From positions 1 to 27,775 of the forward strand of contig CAZNPV010000046.1 in NCBI GenBank assembly GCA_964575025.1: a stretch of DNA of 27,775 bases. The letters are read 5' to 3'. Shown in pieces: positions 1 to 8,039 of the stretch. The DNA is from JABMQB01 sp964575025 (GTDB lineage: Bacteria; Bacteroidota; Bacteroidia; Bacteroidales; Prolixibacteraceae). Both the position numbers and the translations under genes were made by a program. The notes beneath the pieces were generated by a model. It did no database searches and was not told the DNA's origin. It saw only the letters and a program-made list of their open reading frames with translations. Positions within the stretch are counted from its first letter, which is position 1; each line of letters starts with the position of its first letter.

Positions 1-204
1 ATCCTTTTTTGTTTTTGCAAAACAAAGCACGGATCACAGATCCGCGCTAGCGGTGGAGTACAAAAACACGAGGTTCATCTTTTGCAGTCGCAGCTATGCA
101 AAACAGTGATAACAAAATAAAAAGAACATTTTTTAACAGGTAATTTTTCAAGATTATCATTTTATTTGATTTCTTACTTTGCAATAATAATCTATTGATT
201 ATCA
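1..204. other. Intergenic left edge with dyad sequences
   Basis: I see no gene here. The stretch holds several dyads. CGGATC (30-35) and GATCCG (39-44) form a perfect six-base stem around ACA, and GC (27-28) with GC (46-47) can extend it beyond a mismatch. TTTTGCA (80-86) and TGCAAAA (97-103) form a second seven-base stem, and TTTTGCAAAA near 13-22 is a short palindrome. Closely spaced hairpins downstream of an operon resemble REP-type or transposon-end remnants, but I cannot tie them to a named family from this window alone. Confidence 0.35.
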
Positions 205-206
205 TT
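183..206 (-). terminator. Possible weak hairpin at the end of the long operon
   Basis: AATAATAATC (183-192) and GATTATCATT (197-206) pair at nine of ten positions around a four-base loop. The hairpin overlaps the stop codon of the last DUF1593 gene. It is AT-rich and the sequence after it on the minus strand is not a clean T run, so it may be only a weak terminator or an mRNA 3' end stabiliser. Confidence 0.25.
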
Positions 207-1203
207 ATTTTACACACCAATCAGCACGCTCCCTGAACTCAGTCTGAAAGTCGTTCTTCCACCTGGAAATCGACGATCCGCCGGGCCCGTCGACGTAATG
301 ATTTGTAGAGCTAACGCGTTCGTATTGTCCTCCCCAACTGAGTTGAGTCGGATCTTCGGGGTTATTGATCCCCCGATTTGCGCTCACAAGGTACAGGAAT
401 GCGGGCGAGTCTCCTTCAATTACTCCAGGGCCAGCTATTGCTTTGGGTGGGTATATAGCACAAAGAGGACCATGGTTGTTGATGATATTTTTTTCGGTCC
501 ACTCCTGGCTGTCACTGTGGAACATACCCTGGTAAGTCTTTCTCGATTCGATGATAAACAAGTCGGGGAATTCATTCATAAGCCACTCATGGGTAGCATC
601 CTGACACGCAATAAGGAAAACCCGGAGCTTGCTGATAAAGGCTTTGAGCTCTTTTTCGCTGCGTGTATTTTTTACATCCCATATTGCCTGGGCAACCTCT
701 CTCGGGCCACCCCAAACACCAATCCATATTGGCCGCGTGTCGGGTTTATCGGCAGCTGCAATAATCGCATTCGACGCTTCGCTGTCCATGCCCTTGCCAA
801 TAATATCAGTGTGCGATTGTTTTCCACATCCCCATTGAATTTTAATGCCATTATTGTTACCCTTGCCCTCGTATGTGACAGCACGTAAGTCATCAGCAGT
901 TGGATATTTGGGATCATGTTTTCTCAGGTTTTCATCAACCTTGTCGTATTCGTTAAGCGCAGCCAGAATATTCTTCTTTTCAGCCACCATTCCGTATGTA
1001 CCTGCCGAAGCAATCAAACCCTCCACATCAAATTCATTGGAATATAGCAGGAACCGGACCATAGACTGCACATCATCTGGGTCGCTGTTGGTCACCGGAA
1101 AGGGTGGAAAGTCAGATGAAACCATGATCCGGTATTGAGAGAATCCAATTTTAGTGGTAATCAGTATTATTGAAATCAATAAAAATAGTCGAAACTTTCT
1201 CAT
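205..1203 (-). CDS. DUF1593 protein, divergent and lacking the C-terminal Ig-like domain
   Basis: This is the last gene of the long operon and the most divergent of four DUF1593 paralogues (nucleoside-hydrolase-like fold; the family includes the Sde_0182 cellulose-binding protein). I start it at the ATG at 1203, giving 332 residues; the longer frame to 1239 would need a TTG start inside the upstream gene. Residues 1-23 form a signal peptide ending at FSQ. The acidic metal-site motif is present but stretched: SSD (D31), then an insertion, then SDPDD (40-44), where the sister copies have LTDIE-x-x-PDD. The second loop reads CQDATH instead of SDQDD. The protein stops at the point where the other copies begin their Ig-like domain, yet has no sign of a frameshift. 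It could be a specialised or catalytically altered paralogue. Gap to the upstream gene is 19 bases. Confidence 0.85.
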   Translation of the reverse strand: MRKFRLFLLISIILITTKIGFSQYRIMVSSDFPPFPVTNSDPDDVQSMVRFLLYSNEFDVEGLIASAGTYGMVAEKKNILAALNEYDKVDENLRKHDPKYPTADDLRAVTYEGKGNNNGIKIQWGCGKQSHTDIIGKGMDSEASNAIIAAADKPDTRPIWIGVWGGPREVAQAIWDVKNTRSEKELKAFISKLRVFLIACQDATHEWLMNEFPDLFIIESRKTYQGMFHSDSQEWTEKNIINNHGPLCAIYPPKAIAGPGVIEGDSPAFLYLVSANRGINNPEDPTQLSWGGQYERVSSTNHYVDGPGGSSISRWKNDFQTEFRERADWCVK

Positions 1204-1222
1204 AATTTCTATCTTAAGGTAT

Positions 1223-2608
1223 TTATTTTGTTGGTTCAAAAATTACCCTTCGGTAACTGGTCAGGTTAGGGTTTCCATCATCTCTCACCTCGCATATTAC
1301 ATGAATTGTTTTTCCAGCTGAATCGGCAGGTATTTCTACGCTGGCAACATGTGTGTTGCTGTTTGAGATATTCACATCCTTCGTATAGGAACCTGCTTCC
1401 TGTTGAATCCACCATTTGAAAGTCAGGTTATCCCCATCCGGGTCGTACGATTTTGAAGCGTCGAGAGTGACTTGTGTCCCTGCTTGGGGATTTTTTCTCA
1501 GGATTTCAATGCCCTCATGTTTATTCATACCTACGATTGGATTCCGGTTTCCTTTGCCTTCATTCGCCCAGTCCATCCGGGCAGCGAAATTGTTGAACGT
1601 TGCCGGGTAGAAATGATCTTCATATGACCAGCACTTGGTATAGACGGATTCTGAATGGTTCGTATATGCTTTTGTTATCGTATCTTCACATTTCCCCCAC
1701 TCGAAATAGCCACCCCAGCCCGCCTGGGTTGGTTCGTTCGGGTTATTAAGTCCGTTGGGAAGGATATGAAGAAAAGAGGGAGTGTCGCCTTCCACTCCGT
1801 ATTTGTATTTCGGATAGACCTTTCCCAGGTTGCCATGTTCCTGAATATGGGTTTCATATTGATCCCAGTTGCTTCTTCCTGTACCATTCTGAAATTTCCA
1901 TGCACATTCATCCCAGATAAAAAACAGGTCTTTTTCAAACTCGCGGCGCATCCATTGATGTGAGCTGATAGCAAAATCGGTTCGTTGGTCACGGTCCTGG
2001 TCGGTGATGGTGTAAACACGAAGTTTCTGCAGGAATGCTTTGAGCTCCCCGGGGCTTCGATCCTGCTGAACATGCCATATTGCCTGTGCGAGCGTGTTTC
2101 CGCCTCCCCAGACAGTTACCCAAACCGGACGGTCGTCCTTTTCATCAGTCCGTTTAATAATCAGCTCGCTGCCGGGTGAATCATTGTATTCTCCAATAAA
2201 TTCGAACCCCCTGTTTTTGCTTCCAAACATGGTATGCTCCCGTAAATATCCGGGACTGGGCCAATAACCAATGATCTGCCGGGATTCATTCTTTAAAAAC
2301 TTCTTTTGTCCGGAACGTTTCATAAGATTGGGTACATCTTTTTCGTATGCATCTATTGCATCGTGAATTAACTGAAAGAAATCATCCCTTGTTTTATCCA
2401 AACTCCAGCCGGTTGTAAATACCAGTCCCTCAATTTCGAAAAGATCGGCATGGACAAGGAGGCGCACCAGCGATTCGCTGTCGTCGGTTTCCCAGGTGGA
2501 TACATCGGTTAATACTACCACACGGGGTTTCAAGGGTGATTTCTTTGATGATGCTGAAATACCCAGTGTAATACATGAAGTTAGAATCAGAGAAATAAGT
2601 GTTTTCAT
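1223..2608 (-). CDS. DUF1593 protein (nucleoside-hydrolase-like) with C-terminal Ig-like domain
   Basis: A 461-residue secreted protein of the DUF1593 family. Residues 1-20 look like a signal peptide. The N-terminal domain (about 28-345) has a nucleoside-hydrolase-like Asp motif, LTDVSTWETDD (33-43), one residue longer than in the copies at 11990 and 13467. The second conserved loop is TDQDRDQRTDF instead of SDQDD. Other family landmarks remain: EGDTPSF and GWGGYFEW. The C-terminal part (about 360-461) is a PKD/cadherin-like Ig domain with the DPDGD turn, as in the Sde_0182 C-terminal region. It probably acts in the periplasm or at the surface on a glycoside; the substrate is not known. It follows the permease gene after a 98-base gap with a possible terminator, so its expression may be uncoupled partly from the transporter. 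Confidence 0.88.
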   Translation of the reverse strand: MKTLISLILTSCITLGISASSKKSPLKPRVVVLTDVSTWETDDSESLVRLLVHADLFEIEGLVFTTGWSLDKTRDDFFQLIHDAIDAYEKDVPNLMKRSGQKKFLKNESRQIIGYWPSPGYLREHTMFGSKNRGFEFIGEYNDSPGSELIIKRTDEKDDRPVWVTVWGGGNTLAQAIWHVQQDRSPGELKAFLQKLRVYTITDQDRDQRTDFAISSHQWMRREFEKDLFFIWDECAWKFQNGTGRSNWDQYETHIQEHGNLGKVYPKYKYGVEGDTPSFLHILPNGLNNPNEPTQAGWGGYFEWGKCEDTITKAYTNHSESVYTKCWSYEDHFYPATFNNFAARMDWANEGKGNRNPIVGMNKHEGIEILRKNPQAGTQVTLDASKSYDPDGDNLTFKWWIQQEAGSYTKDVNISNSNTHVASVEIPADSAGKTIHVICEVRDDGNPNLTSYRRVIFEPTK

Positions 2609-2669
2609 TTGTTTAAATTTTTATAAATTATTGTATTGTGTTTCATCATCCTATGGATTAAATAGAAAC

Positions 2670-2688
2670 CCACCTTCTTTGATGGTGG
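2670..2688 (-). terminator. Possible intrinsic terminator or attenuator after the permease gene
   Basis: On the minus strand CCACC and GGTGG (plus 84-88 and 70-74 of the 2600 block) form a five-base stem with a nine-base loop, followed by GTTTCTATTT. It lies 19 bases after the permease stop codon. The short stem makes it a weak candidate; it might lower read-through into the last two DUF1593 genes. Confidence 0.3.
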
Positions 2689-2706
2689 ATTCTTTATAAT
2701 ATTTCA

Positions 2707-3678
2707 TTATTCCCTGGAATTAGCCTTTTCAATAACTACCGCCAGAAGGATTACCAATCCTTTAATTATCTGTTGCCAAAATGGAGAAACATTCAGCAAC
2801 ACCAGCCCGTTATTCAGGATGCCAATGATCAGAGCTCCCTGAACCGTGCCCATGATGGTTCCCTTACCACCAGAAAGGGAAGTTCCCCCGATTACTACGG
2901 CAGCAATCGAATCGAGTTCAAAACTGAGCCCTGCATTGGGTTGGGCAGAATCAAGACGGGAAGTAACAATGATTCCACCCATTCCGGCCAGGGCTCCTGC
3001 AATAGAATAAACGATCACTTTTACTTTTCTGATTTTGATACCTGAAAGTTTAGCTGCGGTTTCATTTCCGCCAATGGCATAAATATGCCTTCCGAGTTTT
3101 GTCTTTTTTGTCAGCACAACCGCAGCCAGGACGATCCCTGCAGAAATCCAAACAGGCATTGGAATGCCAAGGAACCATCCCGTCCCGATAAAAGCCATGT
3201 CATTGCCTAACCCGGTAATCGGGAAACCACCGGTCCAGAGCATGGTCAGCCCACGGGCAATGGTCAGCATAGCAAGGGTAGCCACAAAGGGCGGTACTTT
3301 AAAACGGGTTATGGTAACGCCGTTAAACCATCCGAGGAACGTACCTGCCAGCGTGCCTCCTACGAGGGCTCCGATGAGGGTAAATCCCAGGTAGATATTC
3401 CAGCTTTCGAATTCTGCCCCGAATTTTAACATTCCGGCTGTAACCGCACCCGCCAGGGCAAGAATGGACCCTACCGATAAGTCGATCCCCCCAGTGAGTA
3501 TAACCAATGTCATCCCCACTGAAATGACCACATTGACCGATATCTGACGCATAACATTCCACGCATTTTCACCTGTTAGAAAACGGTCGGAAAGGAAAGT
3601 TAAAACAATGCACATGATCAGTAAGGCAATGATTGACTGGAATCGAATCAGGTATTGTTTCAGGTTTTGGATATGCAT
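2707..3678 (-). CDS. Ribose-type sugar ABC transporter permease (RbsC family)
   Basis: A 323-residue inner-membrane permease of the RbsC/AraH/XylH family (BPD_transp_2), a normal full length. It is strongly hydrophobic with about eight to ten membrane segments. The family hallmark GGIDLSVGSILALAGA lies near residues 62-77, and GKGTIMGTVQGALIIGILNNGL near the C terminus matches the conserved end of RbsC. It should dimerise and pair with the ATPase at 3815-5344 and the binding protein at 5958-6893. A 136-base gap with heptamer repeats separates it from the ATPase gene. The family transports pentoses, hexoses, autoinducer-2 and related small sugars, so the sequence alone does not fix the substrate. 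Confidence 0.95.
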   Translation of the reverse strand: MHIQNLKQYLIRFQSIIALLIMCIVLTFLSDRFLTGENAWNVMRQISVNVVISVGMTLVILTGGIDLSVGSILALAGAVTAGMLKFGAEFESWNIYLGFTLIGALVGGTLAGTFLGWFNGVTITRFKVPPFVATLAMLTIARGLTMLWTGGFPITGLGNDMAFIGTGWFLGIPMPVWISAGIVLAAVVLTKKTKLGRHIYAIGGNETAAKLSGIKIRKVKVIVYSIAGALAGMGGIIVTSRLDSAQPNAGLSFELDSIAAVVIGGTSLSGGKGTIMGTVQGALIIGILNNGLVLLNVSPFWQQIIKGLVILLAVVIEKANSRE

Positions 3679-3814
3679 AGATTATAGATTATTCATTCAT
3701 AGTTGTAAGATGTAATGATATGTAAGTCGGAAGACCGGAGACCGGAGACCGAAGACCGGAGACCGGAATTTTATTTTAGGCTTTATCTTCTGTCTTCCGA
3801 CTCCCGACTTTTTT
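3679..3814. repeat. Intergenic heptamer array and inverted copies
   Basis: From 3726 to 3767 there are six heptamers in a row of the form GwCCGGA/GACCGAA. Inverted heptamers follow at 3792-3810 (GTCTTCC GACTCCC GACTT). AGTCGGAAGAC (3725-3735) and GTCTTCCGACT (3792-3802) are an 11-base perfect inverted repeat, so the transcript can fold into a long hairpin whose loop holds the other heptamers. It sits between two subunits of one transporter inside the operon and contains no gene. Confidence 0.85.
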
Positions 3815-5344
3815 CTATTCTTTTTCTCTTAAAGCAGCTTTCATTATTAATTCTTCTGTGGCTTCTTCCCGTGAAAGTTTAGCGGTTAATTTTGATTCCG
3901 ACATGACCAGAATGTTGTCGCAGACAGCCAATATTTCAGGCAATTCCGATGAGACTACGATTATTGCCATACCCTGGGTAGCCAGCTTATTGATAAGGTT
4001 GTATATTTCTGCTTTTGCACCCACATCAATCCCACGTGTTGGTTCATCGAGCAGGAGGATTTTAGGATGGGTAGCCAGCCATTTTGCAATGACAACCTTT
4101 TGCTGGTTACCCCCGCTTACCTTTTCAACTTCCATGTTTGATGCCGGCACCTGGATACGGAGTTTTTCTATGAATTTTTTGCTTAGTTGCTCCTCGTCTT
4201 TCCGGCTGATAAACCCATATTTTGAAACCGCATCGAGATTTGCCAGGCTTGTGTTTTTTGCTACGTTCATATTCAGGATTAAGCCCTGAAGTTTCCGGTC
4301 TTCCGGAACAAGGGCAATCCCGGCTTTTATAGCATCGGGAACACGCTTAATATGGATTTCTTTTCCTTCAATGTAAATCTTTCCCGAAGAAAATTTTGGA
4401 AATAATCCAAATAGGGATTCAAGTACTTCAGTCCGCCCGGCACCCATCAGCCCGCTGATTCCAAGCACTTCGCCCTTCGACAAAGAAAAGCTGACATTGT
4501 TTACCAAATAATTGTTTTTAATATCGGGGTTTTGAAGGCACAGGTTTTCGACTTTCAGTATTTCATTTTTTATGGAAGAGTTTTTATTCAATCTGCCGGC
4601 AATATCTCTCCCAACCATCATCTTAATCAACTGGTCGTGGTTCACATCTTTCATAAAACCGGAACCGATTTTTTTGCCATCTCTTAATACTGTATAAGTG
4701 TCAGCAATTTCAAACAACTCGTTTAATTTGTGCGAGATATAAACAATTGCAACTCCATTGCTTTTTAGCTCAGAAATAATTTTAAACAACAGCTCAATTT
4801 CATGGTCGCTGATGGCCGAGGTTGGCTCATCCATAATCAGAACCTTTGAATCGTTCAATAATGATTTGGCTATTTCAACCAATTGTTGCTGGCCTACTCT
4901 TACCTGGTATAAAGGGGTGGAGGGATTAATATCAAGTTGTAGTTTCCCAAGGAGTTCCTTTGCGGTATGATTCATTCCGGGGTAATCGAGCATTCCGAAT
5001 TTATTGGTTAGCTCCTGTCCAAGGAAAAGGTTTTCTGTAATGCTCAGATAAGGAATCAGATTTAATTCCTGATGGATTATGGATATACCTGAATCAGTTG
5101 CCTCCTTTGGATGTTTAAATAAGACCTTTTCTCCTTCAAAAAAAATATCTCCTTCATAATCGGCATATACACCGGAAATGATCTTCATCAGAGTGGATTT
5201 CCCTGCGCCGTTTTCACCGATGACTGCGTGTACTTCACCCGCGAATACCTGCATATCGATATCCTGCAGGGCATATACTCCTGAGAATTGTTTGGAAACG
5301 CTTTTGGTTTCCAGTACAGGTGTAATTATGGTTTGTTTATTCAT
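3815..5344 (-). CDS. Ribose-type sugar ABC transporter ATP-binding protein (RbsA family)
   Basis: Cytoplasmic ATPase with two fused nucleotide-binding domains, as in RbsA/MglA/XylG; about 509 residues from the chosen start, the usual length. In the first domain I see Walker A GENGAGKST, a divergent signature VRVGQQQ and Walker B VLIMDEPTSAISD. In the second, the degenerate P-loop GLMGAGRTE typical of this family, signature VSGGNQQKVVIAKWL and Walker B ILLLDEPTRGIDVGAK. The ATG at 5344 overlaps the end of the DUF2291 gene by eight bases and gives the family-like N terminus; another ATG at 5356 is possible, and a TTG at 5359 is not needed. It powers the permease encoded downstream. Confidence 0.95.
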   Translation of the reverse strand: MNKQTIITPVLETKSVSKQFSGVYALQDIDMQVFAGEVHAVIGENGAGKSTLMKIISGVYADYEGDIFFEGEKVLFKHPKEATDSGISIIHQELNLIPYLSITENLFLGQELTNKFGMLDYPGMNHTAKELLGKLQLDINPSTPLYQVRVGQQQLVEIAKSLLNDSKVLIMDEPTSAISDHEIELLFKIISELKSNGVAIVYISHKLNELFEIADTYTVLRDGKKIGSGFMKDVNHDQLIKMMVGRDIAGRLNKNSSIKNEILKVENLCLQNPDIKNNYLVNNVSFSLSKGEVLGISGLMGAGRTEVLESLFGLFPKFSSGKIYIEGKEIHIKRVPDAIKAGIALVPEDRKLQGLILNMNVAKNTSLANLDAVSKYGFISRKDEEQLSKKFIEKLRIQVPASNMEVEKVSGGNQQKVVIAKWLATHPKILLLDEPTRGIDVGAKAEIYNLINKLATQGMAIIVVSSELPEILAVCDNILVMSESKLTAKLSREEATEELIMKAALREKE

Positions 5345-5951
5345 GGATTGACGCATCAACAGGAATGATCAGAATTTCTTCAGGATTTATATTTTCTTCA
5401 TTCATTTCGAAGGCTCCGGTGAATGTAATTTGTCTCCCGGGGCTTGCATCTTTTTCAAGGCCTGGAATCACCTTTTCTTTGACCCGTTTATTCAGTTCCA
5501 CTGAAACATTGTTAAAATCAGTCATGTTCACAAAATCGTCAATATTAACCAAACCTGATCCGTCGCGAACTGCATTGCCAAAAATAAAATCAGTTGCTAT
5601 CCTGACCTTATGCTGGTTTCCCAGAAGTATCACGATAAATTCTTCTTCAATCGTTTCAATGGTTCCGGTTCCGTTTACCATAAAGTACCGGGTTTTCGAA
5701 ATCCCTAGTTTTTTTGCGCTTTCAAAAGCTTTCTCCGGATTTGTATATAGAAGTTTGATAATCCATTCTATATCATTACTGTTTTCTGCTTTTTGAAGTT
5801 GGGTCCAAATGTTTACGGCATATTCAGCAGCATTAAATTCGGAATTGGGTTTGTTGCTTTTGTATGCATCCAGTTTTTTTATATCCAACGATAGGAAAAC
5901 AATCAGGATTAATCCCAGCATAAGAACAATATATTTGAGTATTTTTCGCAT
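5337..5951 (-). CDS. DUF2291 family periplasmic protein linked to Rbs-type transporters
   Basis: A 204-residue protein with one N-terminal membrane segment or signal anchor (about residues 5-23) and a mainly polar remainder, placed outside the cytoplasm. The middle and C-terminal parts (WTQLQKAENSND, YFMVNGTGTI, FIFGNAVRDGSGLVNIDDF, GRQITFTGAF) match my memory of DUF2291, a small family predicted as periplasmic lipoproteins and repeatedly found in ribose/xylose-type ABC operons. No lipobox cysteine is visible, unlike many proteobacterial members. It lies 6 bases after the binding-protein gene and overlaps the ATPase start, so it is translationally coupled to both. Its molecular role is unknown; an accessory of the binding protein or permease is the natural inference. 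Confidence 0.85.
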   Translation of the reverse strand: MRKILKYIVLMLGLILIVFLSLDIKKLDAYKSNKPNSEFNAAEYAVNIWTQLQKAENSNDIEWIIKLLYTNPEKAFESAKKLGISKTRYFMVNGTGTIETIEEEFIVILLGNQHKVRIATDFIFGNAVRDGSGLVNIDDFVNMTDFNNVSVELNKRVKEKVIPGLEKDASPGRQITFTGAFEMNEENINPEEILIIPVDASIHE

Positions 5952-5957
5952 AGTTAT

Positions 5958-6893
5958 TTAATTCTGATGTAGAAATTGTTGAACATTTTCAGGGGTAACC
6001 AGCACAACTTCCACCGGAGTTTTTCCCTTCATATCCTTGTTCCCCTTTAGGTACTGATCGGCAAGTTCAGCCGACATTTGTGACATAAGCACAGGGAATT
6101 GCATTACTGTGGCTTCTATTTTTCCATCGGCAATTCCCTGGATTGCGTCAGCTGCACCATCAAAACCGAACACTTTAATTTTACCGGTTTTACCGGCAGC
6201 AAGAACTGCCTGGTATGCGCCCATAGCCATGGCATCATTCCCGCAGAAAACCGCATCGATATCGGGATTTGCCTGCATGATGGTTTCCATCACGTCCATG
6301 GCTTTGTTCCGGTCGAAGTCGGCACTTTGCTGAGCCACCATCTTCAGTTCAGGAAATTGATCTACCACACTGTGAAACCCGTTTGAACGGTTCCATGTGT
6401 TGTTATCACCTACCAGACCAAGGATTTCAACATAGTTGCCTTTCTTATTCATTTTCCGCACAAAGTACTGTCCGAGTTTTACACATCCCGTAAAATTATC
6501 GGAAAGCAGTTGGGTTGCAGCGGCCTCTTTTGCGTTAATCTCCCTGTCCATGCAAAAGGTCGGAATTCCTGCTTCTTTAGCACGCACTACATTGAGAACA
6601 GAGCCATCGGCATCGGTGGGATTAAACAAGATGGCGTCATACCCCATGGCAATGATATTATCGAAGTGTTCAGCCTCTTTAGCCGAGTTGTTCTGAGAAT
6701 CAAAAATGTTAGCTTCATACCCCAGTTCCCTCGCCCGTTCGGCAGCCGACTCGCCCAAAACCACAAACCAGGGATTGTTCAGGGTAGAAATAACCACAGC
6801 CATTTTCTTTTGCCCTGCATCTTTCTTATTGCAGCAAAATAAACCCGGGATCAGTAACAGGATGATAATTCGTTTTGTAATGTATGTTTGCAT
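5958..6893 (-). CDS. Sugar ABC transporter substrate-binding lipoprotein (RbsB family)
   Basis: A 311-residue periplasmic binding protein (Peripla_BP_4, ribose-binding class). The N terminus has a hydrophobic signal ending LFCCNKK, so Cys20 or Cys21 is the likely lipidation site. The mature part starts with MAVVISTLNNPWFVVLGE, the standard RbsB first strand and ligand loop, and later has FNPTDADGS, CMDREIN, GDNNTWNR, CGNDAMAMGAYQA and FGFDGA, which line up with the two-lobe hinge and sugar-contact segments of RbsB. The DRE, NDA and FDG triplets match typical pentose-contact positions. It should capture the sugar freed by the secreted enzymes and deliver it to the permease. DUF2291 follows after 6 bases. 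Confidence 0.95.
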   Translation of the reverse strand: MQTYITKRIIILLLIPGLFCCNKKDAGQKKMAVVISTLNNPWFVVLGESAAERARELGYEANIFDSQNNSAKEAEHFDNIIAMGYDAILFNPTDADGSVLNVVRAKEAGIPTFCMDREINAKEAAATQLLSDNFTGCVKLGQYFVRKMNKKGNYVEILGLVGDNNTWNRSNGFHSVVDQFPELKMVAQQSADFDRNKAMDVMETIMQANPDIDAVFCGNDAMAMGAYQAVLAAGKTGKIKVFGFDGAADAIQGIADGKIEATVMQFPVLMSQMSAELADQYLKGNKDMKGKTPVEVVLVTPENVQQFLHQN

Positions 6894-6958
6894 CGTTGTA
6901 AGGTTATGGCAATTGTCAGGTTTTCATGGATGTGTCAAAGCCCGTATGGTTCGTTTCT

Positions 6959-7906
6959 TTATATTCGTTTGATTGATTTTTGTGCCAGTCCTGTTGCCGT
7001 TATTCCGTAGTGATTAAAAATTTCACTCTGCGATCCGGTAACAGTAACTTCATCGGGTATTCCAACAATTTCAAACGGAACATAAATCTTTTCTTTCATA
7101 AGCAGGGCAGCACAGGCTTCCCCGAGGCCTCCGTGGATGCTGTGTTCTTCCACTGTGATTACTGCCCTGCATTTCCTGGCTGAATGGATGATCGCTTTTG
7201 TATCAAGTGGTTTTATGGTATGCATGCTGATCACCTCTGCTGAAATGCCTTTTTCTTTAAGAATCCGGGCCGCTTCGTAGGCCGGTGCAACCGTTTCCCC
7301 ACAGGCAATAAATGAAACATCCCTTCCCTGACAAATGATCGAAGCCTTTCCTATTTCAAATGAATTTTTCATTCCCGGAAGGATTGGCATAGCCTTTTTC
7401 CCGAATTTCAGGTAAACAGGTTTTTTTGATTGAGCAGCAGCTGTTACGGCCTGCCTGGTTTCAAAATTATCGGCCGGCACGATGATGTTGATATTGGGTA
7501 TGGCCCTCAGGACAGCCACATCGTGGATCGAATGATGGGTTGACCCGAGAGCTCCGTAGCTTACTCCTCCGCTGATGCCTGCCAGCGTTACCGGAATATC
7601 CGAATAGGTGACATCGTTTTTTATCTGCTCCAGCGAACGGGTCGTTAAGAAACAGGCCGGAGAAACCGCAAACACCTTTTTCCCGGTGGATGCCAGTCCA
7701 GCAGAAACCCCCACGAGGTTTTGTTCTGCAATTCCAACTTCCACAATCTGATCCGGGAATTTCTCCGCAAAGGGTCCCAGTTTCCCCGAACCACGGGAGT
7801 CACTGGTGACAACTATTATATCCTTATCGTTCGATGCCAGTTCAATCAGTGTTTCTGAAAACACCTCGAGATTAGCTTTTCCTTTATTTAGTGTTTTTAA
7901 TGTCAT
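6959..7906 (-). CDS. Transketolase, C-terminal subunit (split enzyme)
   Basis: A 315-residue protein with the pyrimidine-binding and C-terminal domains of transketolase. The catalytic glutamate that contacts the thiamine pyrophosphate aminopyrimidine is Glu61 in EVGIAEQN. Further landmarks are the HHSIHD stretch, the VPADNFETRQAV helix and the C-terminal Rossmann-like domain with VEEHSIHGGLGEA. It pairs with the N-terminal subunit encoded immediately upstream. Two-gene transketolases of this size occur in archaea and in many sugar-catabolic operons, where they often act on a pathway-specific ketose phosphate instead of the standard pentose-phosphate cycle. In this operon the expected donor is the ketose phosphate made by the neighbouring kinase; apulose 4-phosphate transketolase (AptA/AptB type) is a good candidate. 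Confidence 0.93.
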   Translation of the reverse strand: MTLKTLNKGKANLEVFSETLIELASNDKDIIVVTSDSRGSGKLGPFAEKFPDQIVEVGIAEQNLVGVSAGLASTGKKVFAVSPACFLTTRSLEQIKNDVTYSDIPVTLAGISGGVSYGALGSTHHSIHDVAVLRAIPNINIIVPADNFETRQAVTAAAQSKKPVYLKFGKKAMPILPGMKNSFEIGKASIICQGRDVSFIACGETVAPAYEAARILKEKGISAEVISMHTIKPLDTKAIIHSARKCRAVITVEEHSIHGGLGEACAALLMKEKIYVPFEIVGIPDEVTVTGSQSEIFNHYGITATGLAQKSIKRI

Positions 7907-8039
7907 TAATTCAGATTGGATTTTTTTGACTTTGCGTTTCTTTGCGGATTCTTTGTGACCTTTGCGGTTAATTAAAATTTTATACCACAGCGTGCCATAA
8001 AGAATTTACAGCGTTACACAGAGTTTGTCCTAATTAACT
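7907..8039. repeat. Intergenic CTTTGCG-type degenerate direct repeats
   Basis: Between the two transketolase genes, about 7929-7969 holds four degenerate copies of a CTTTGCG motif at roughly ten- to eleven-base spacing (CTTTGCG, CTTTGCG, CTTTGTG, CTTTGCG). The rest is AT-rich and I see no gene. The 133-base gap is unusual because the two products must be made in equal amounts. Related motifs recur in the next gap, at 8898-8954. Confidence 0.75.

Noticed and set aside
298..888. Plus-strand open frame of 196 codons opposite the first DUF1593 gene
   Set aside because: It is antisense to a gene with signal peptide and family motifs, and its translation shows no recognisable domain.
6950..6970. 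Two TTCGTTT motifs before the binding-protein gene as a second DeoR site
   Set aside because: Spacing is 14 bases instead of 10, one copy is inside the transketolase coding end, and there is no good -7 box nearby.
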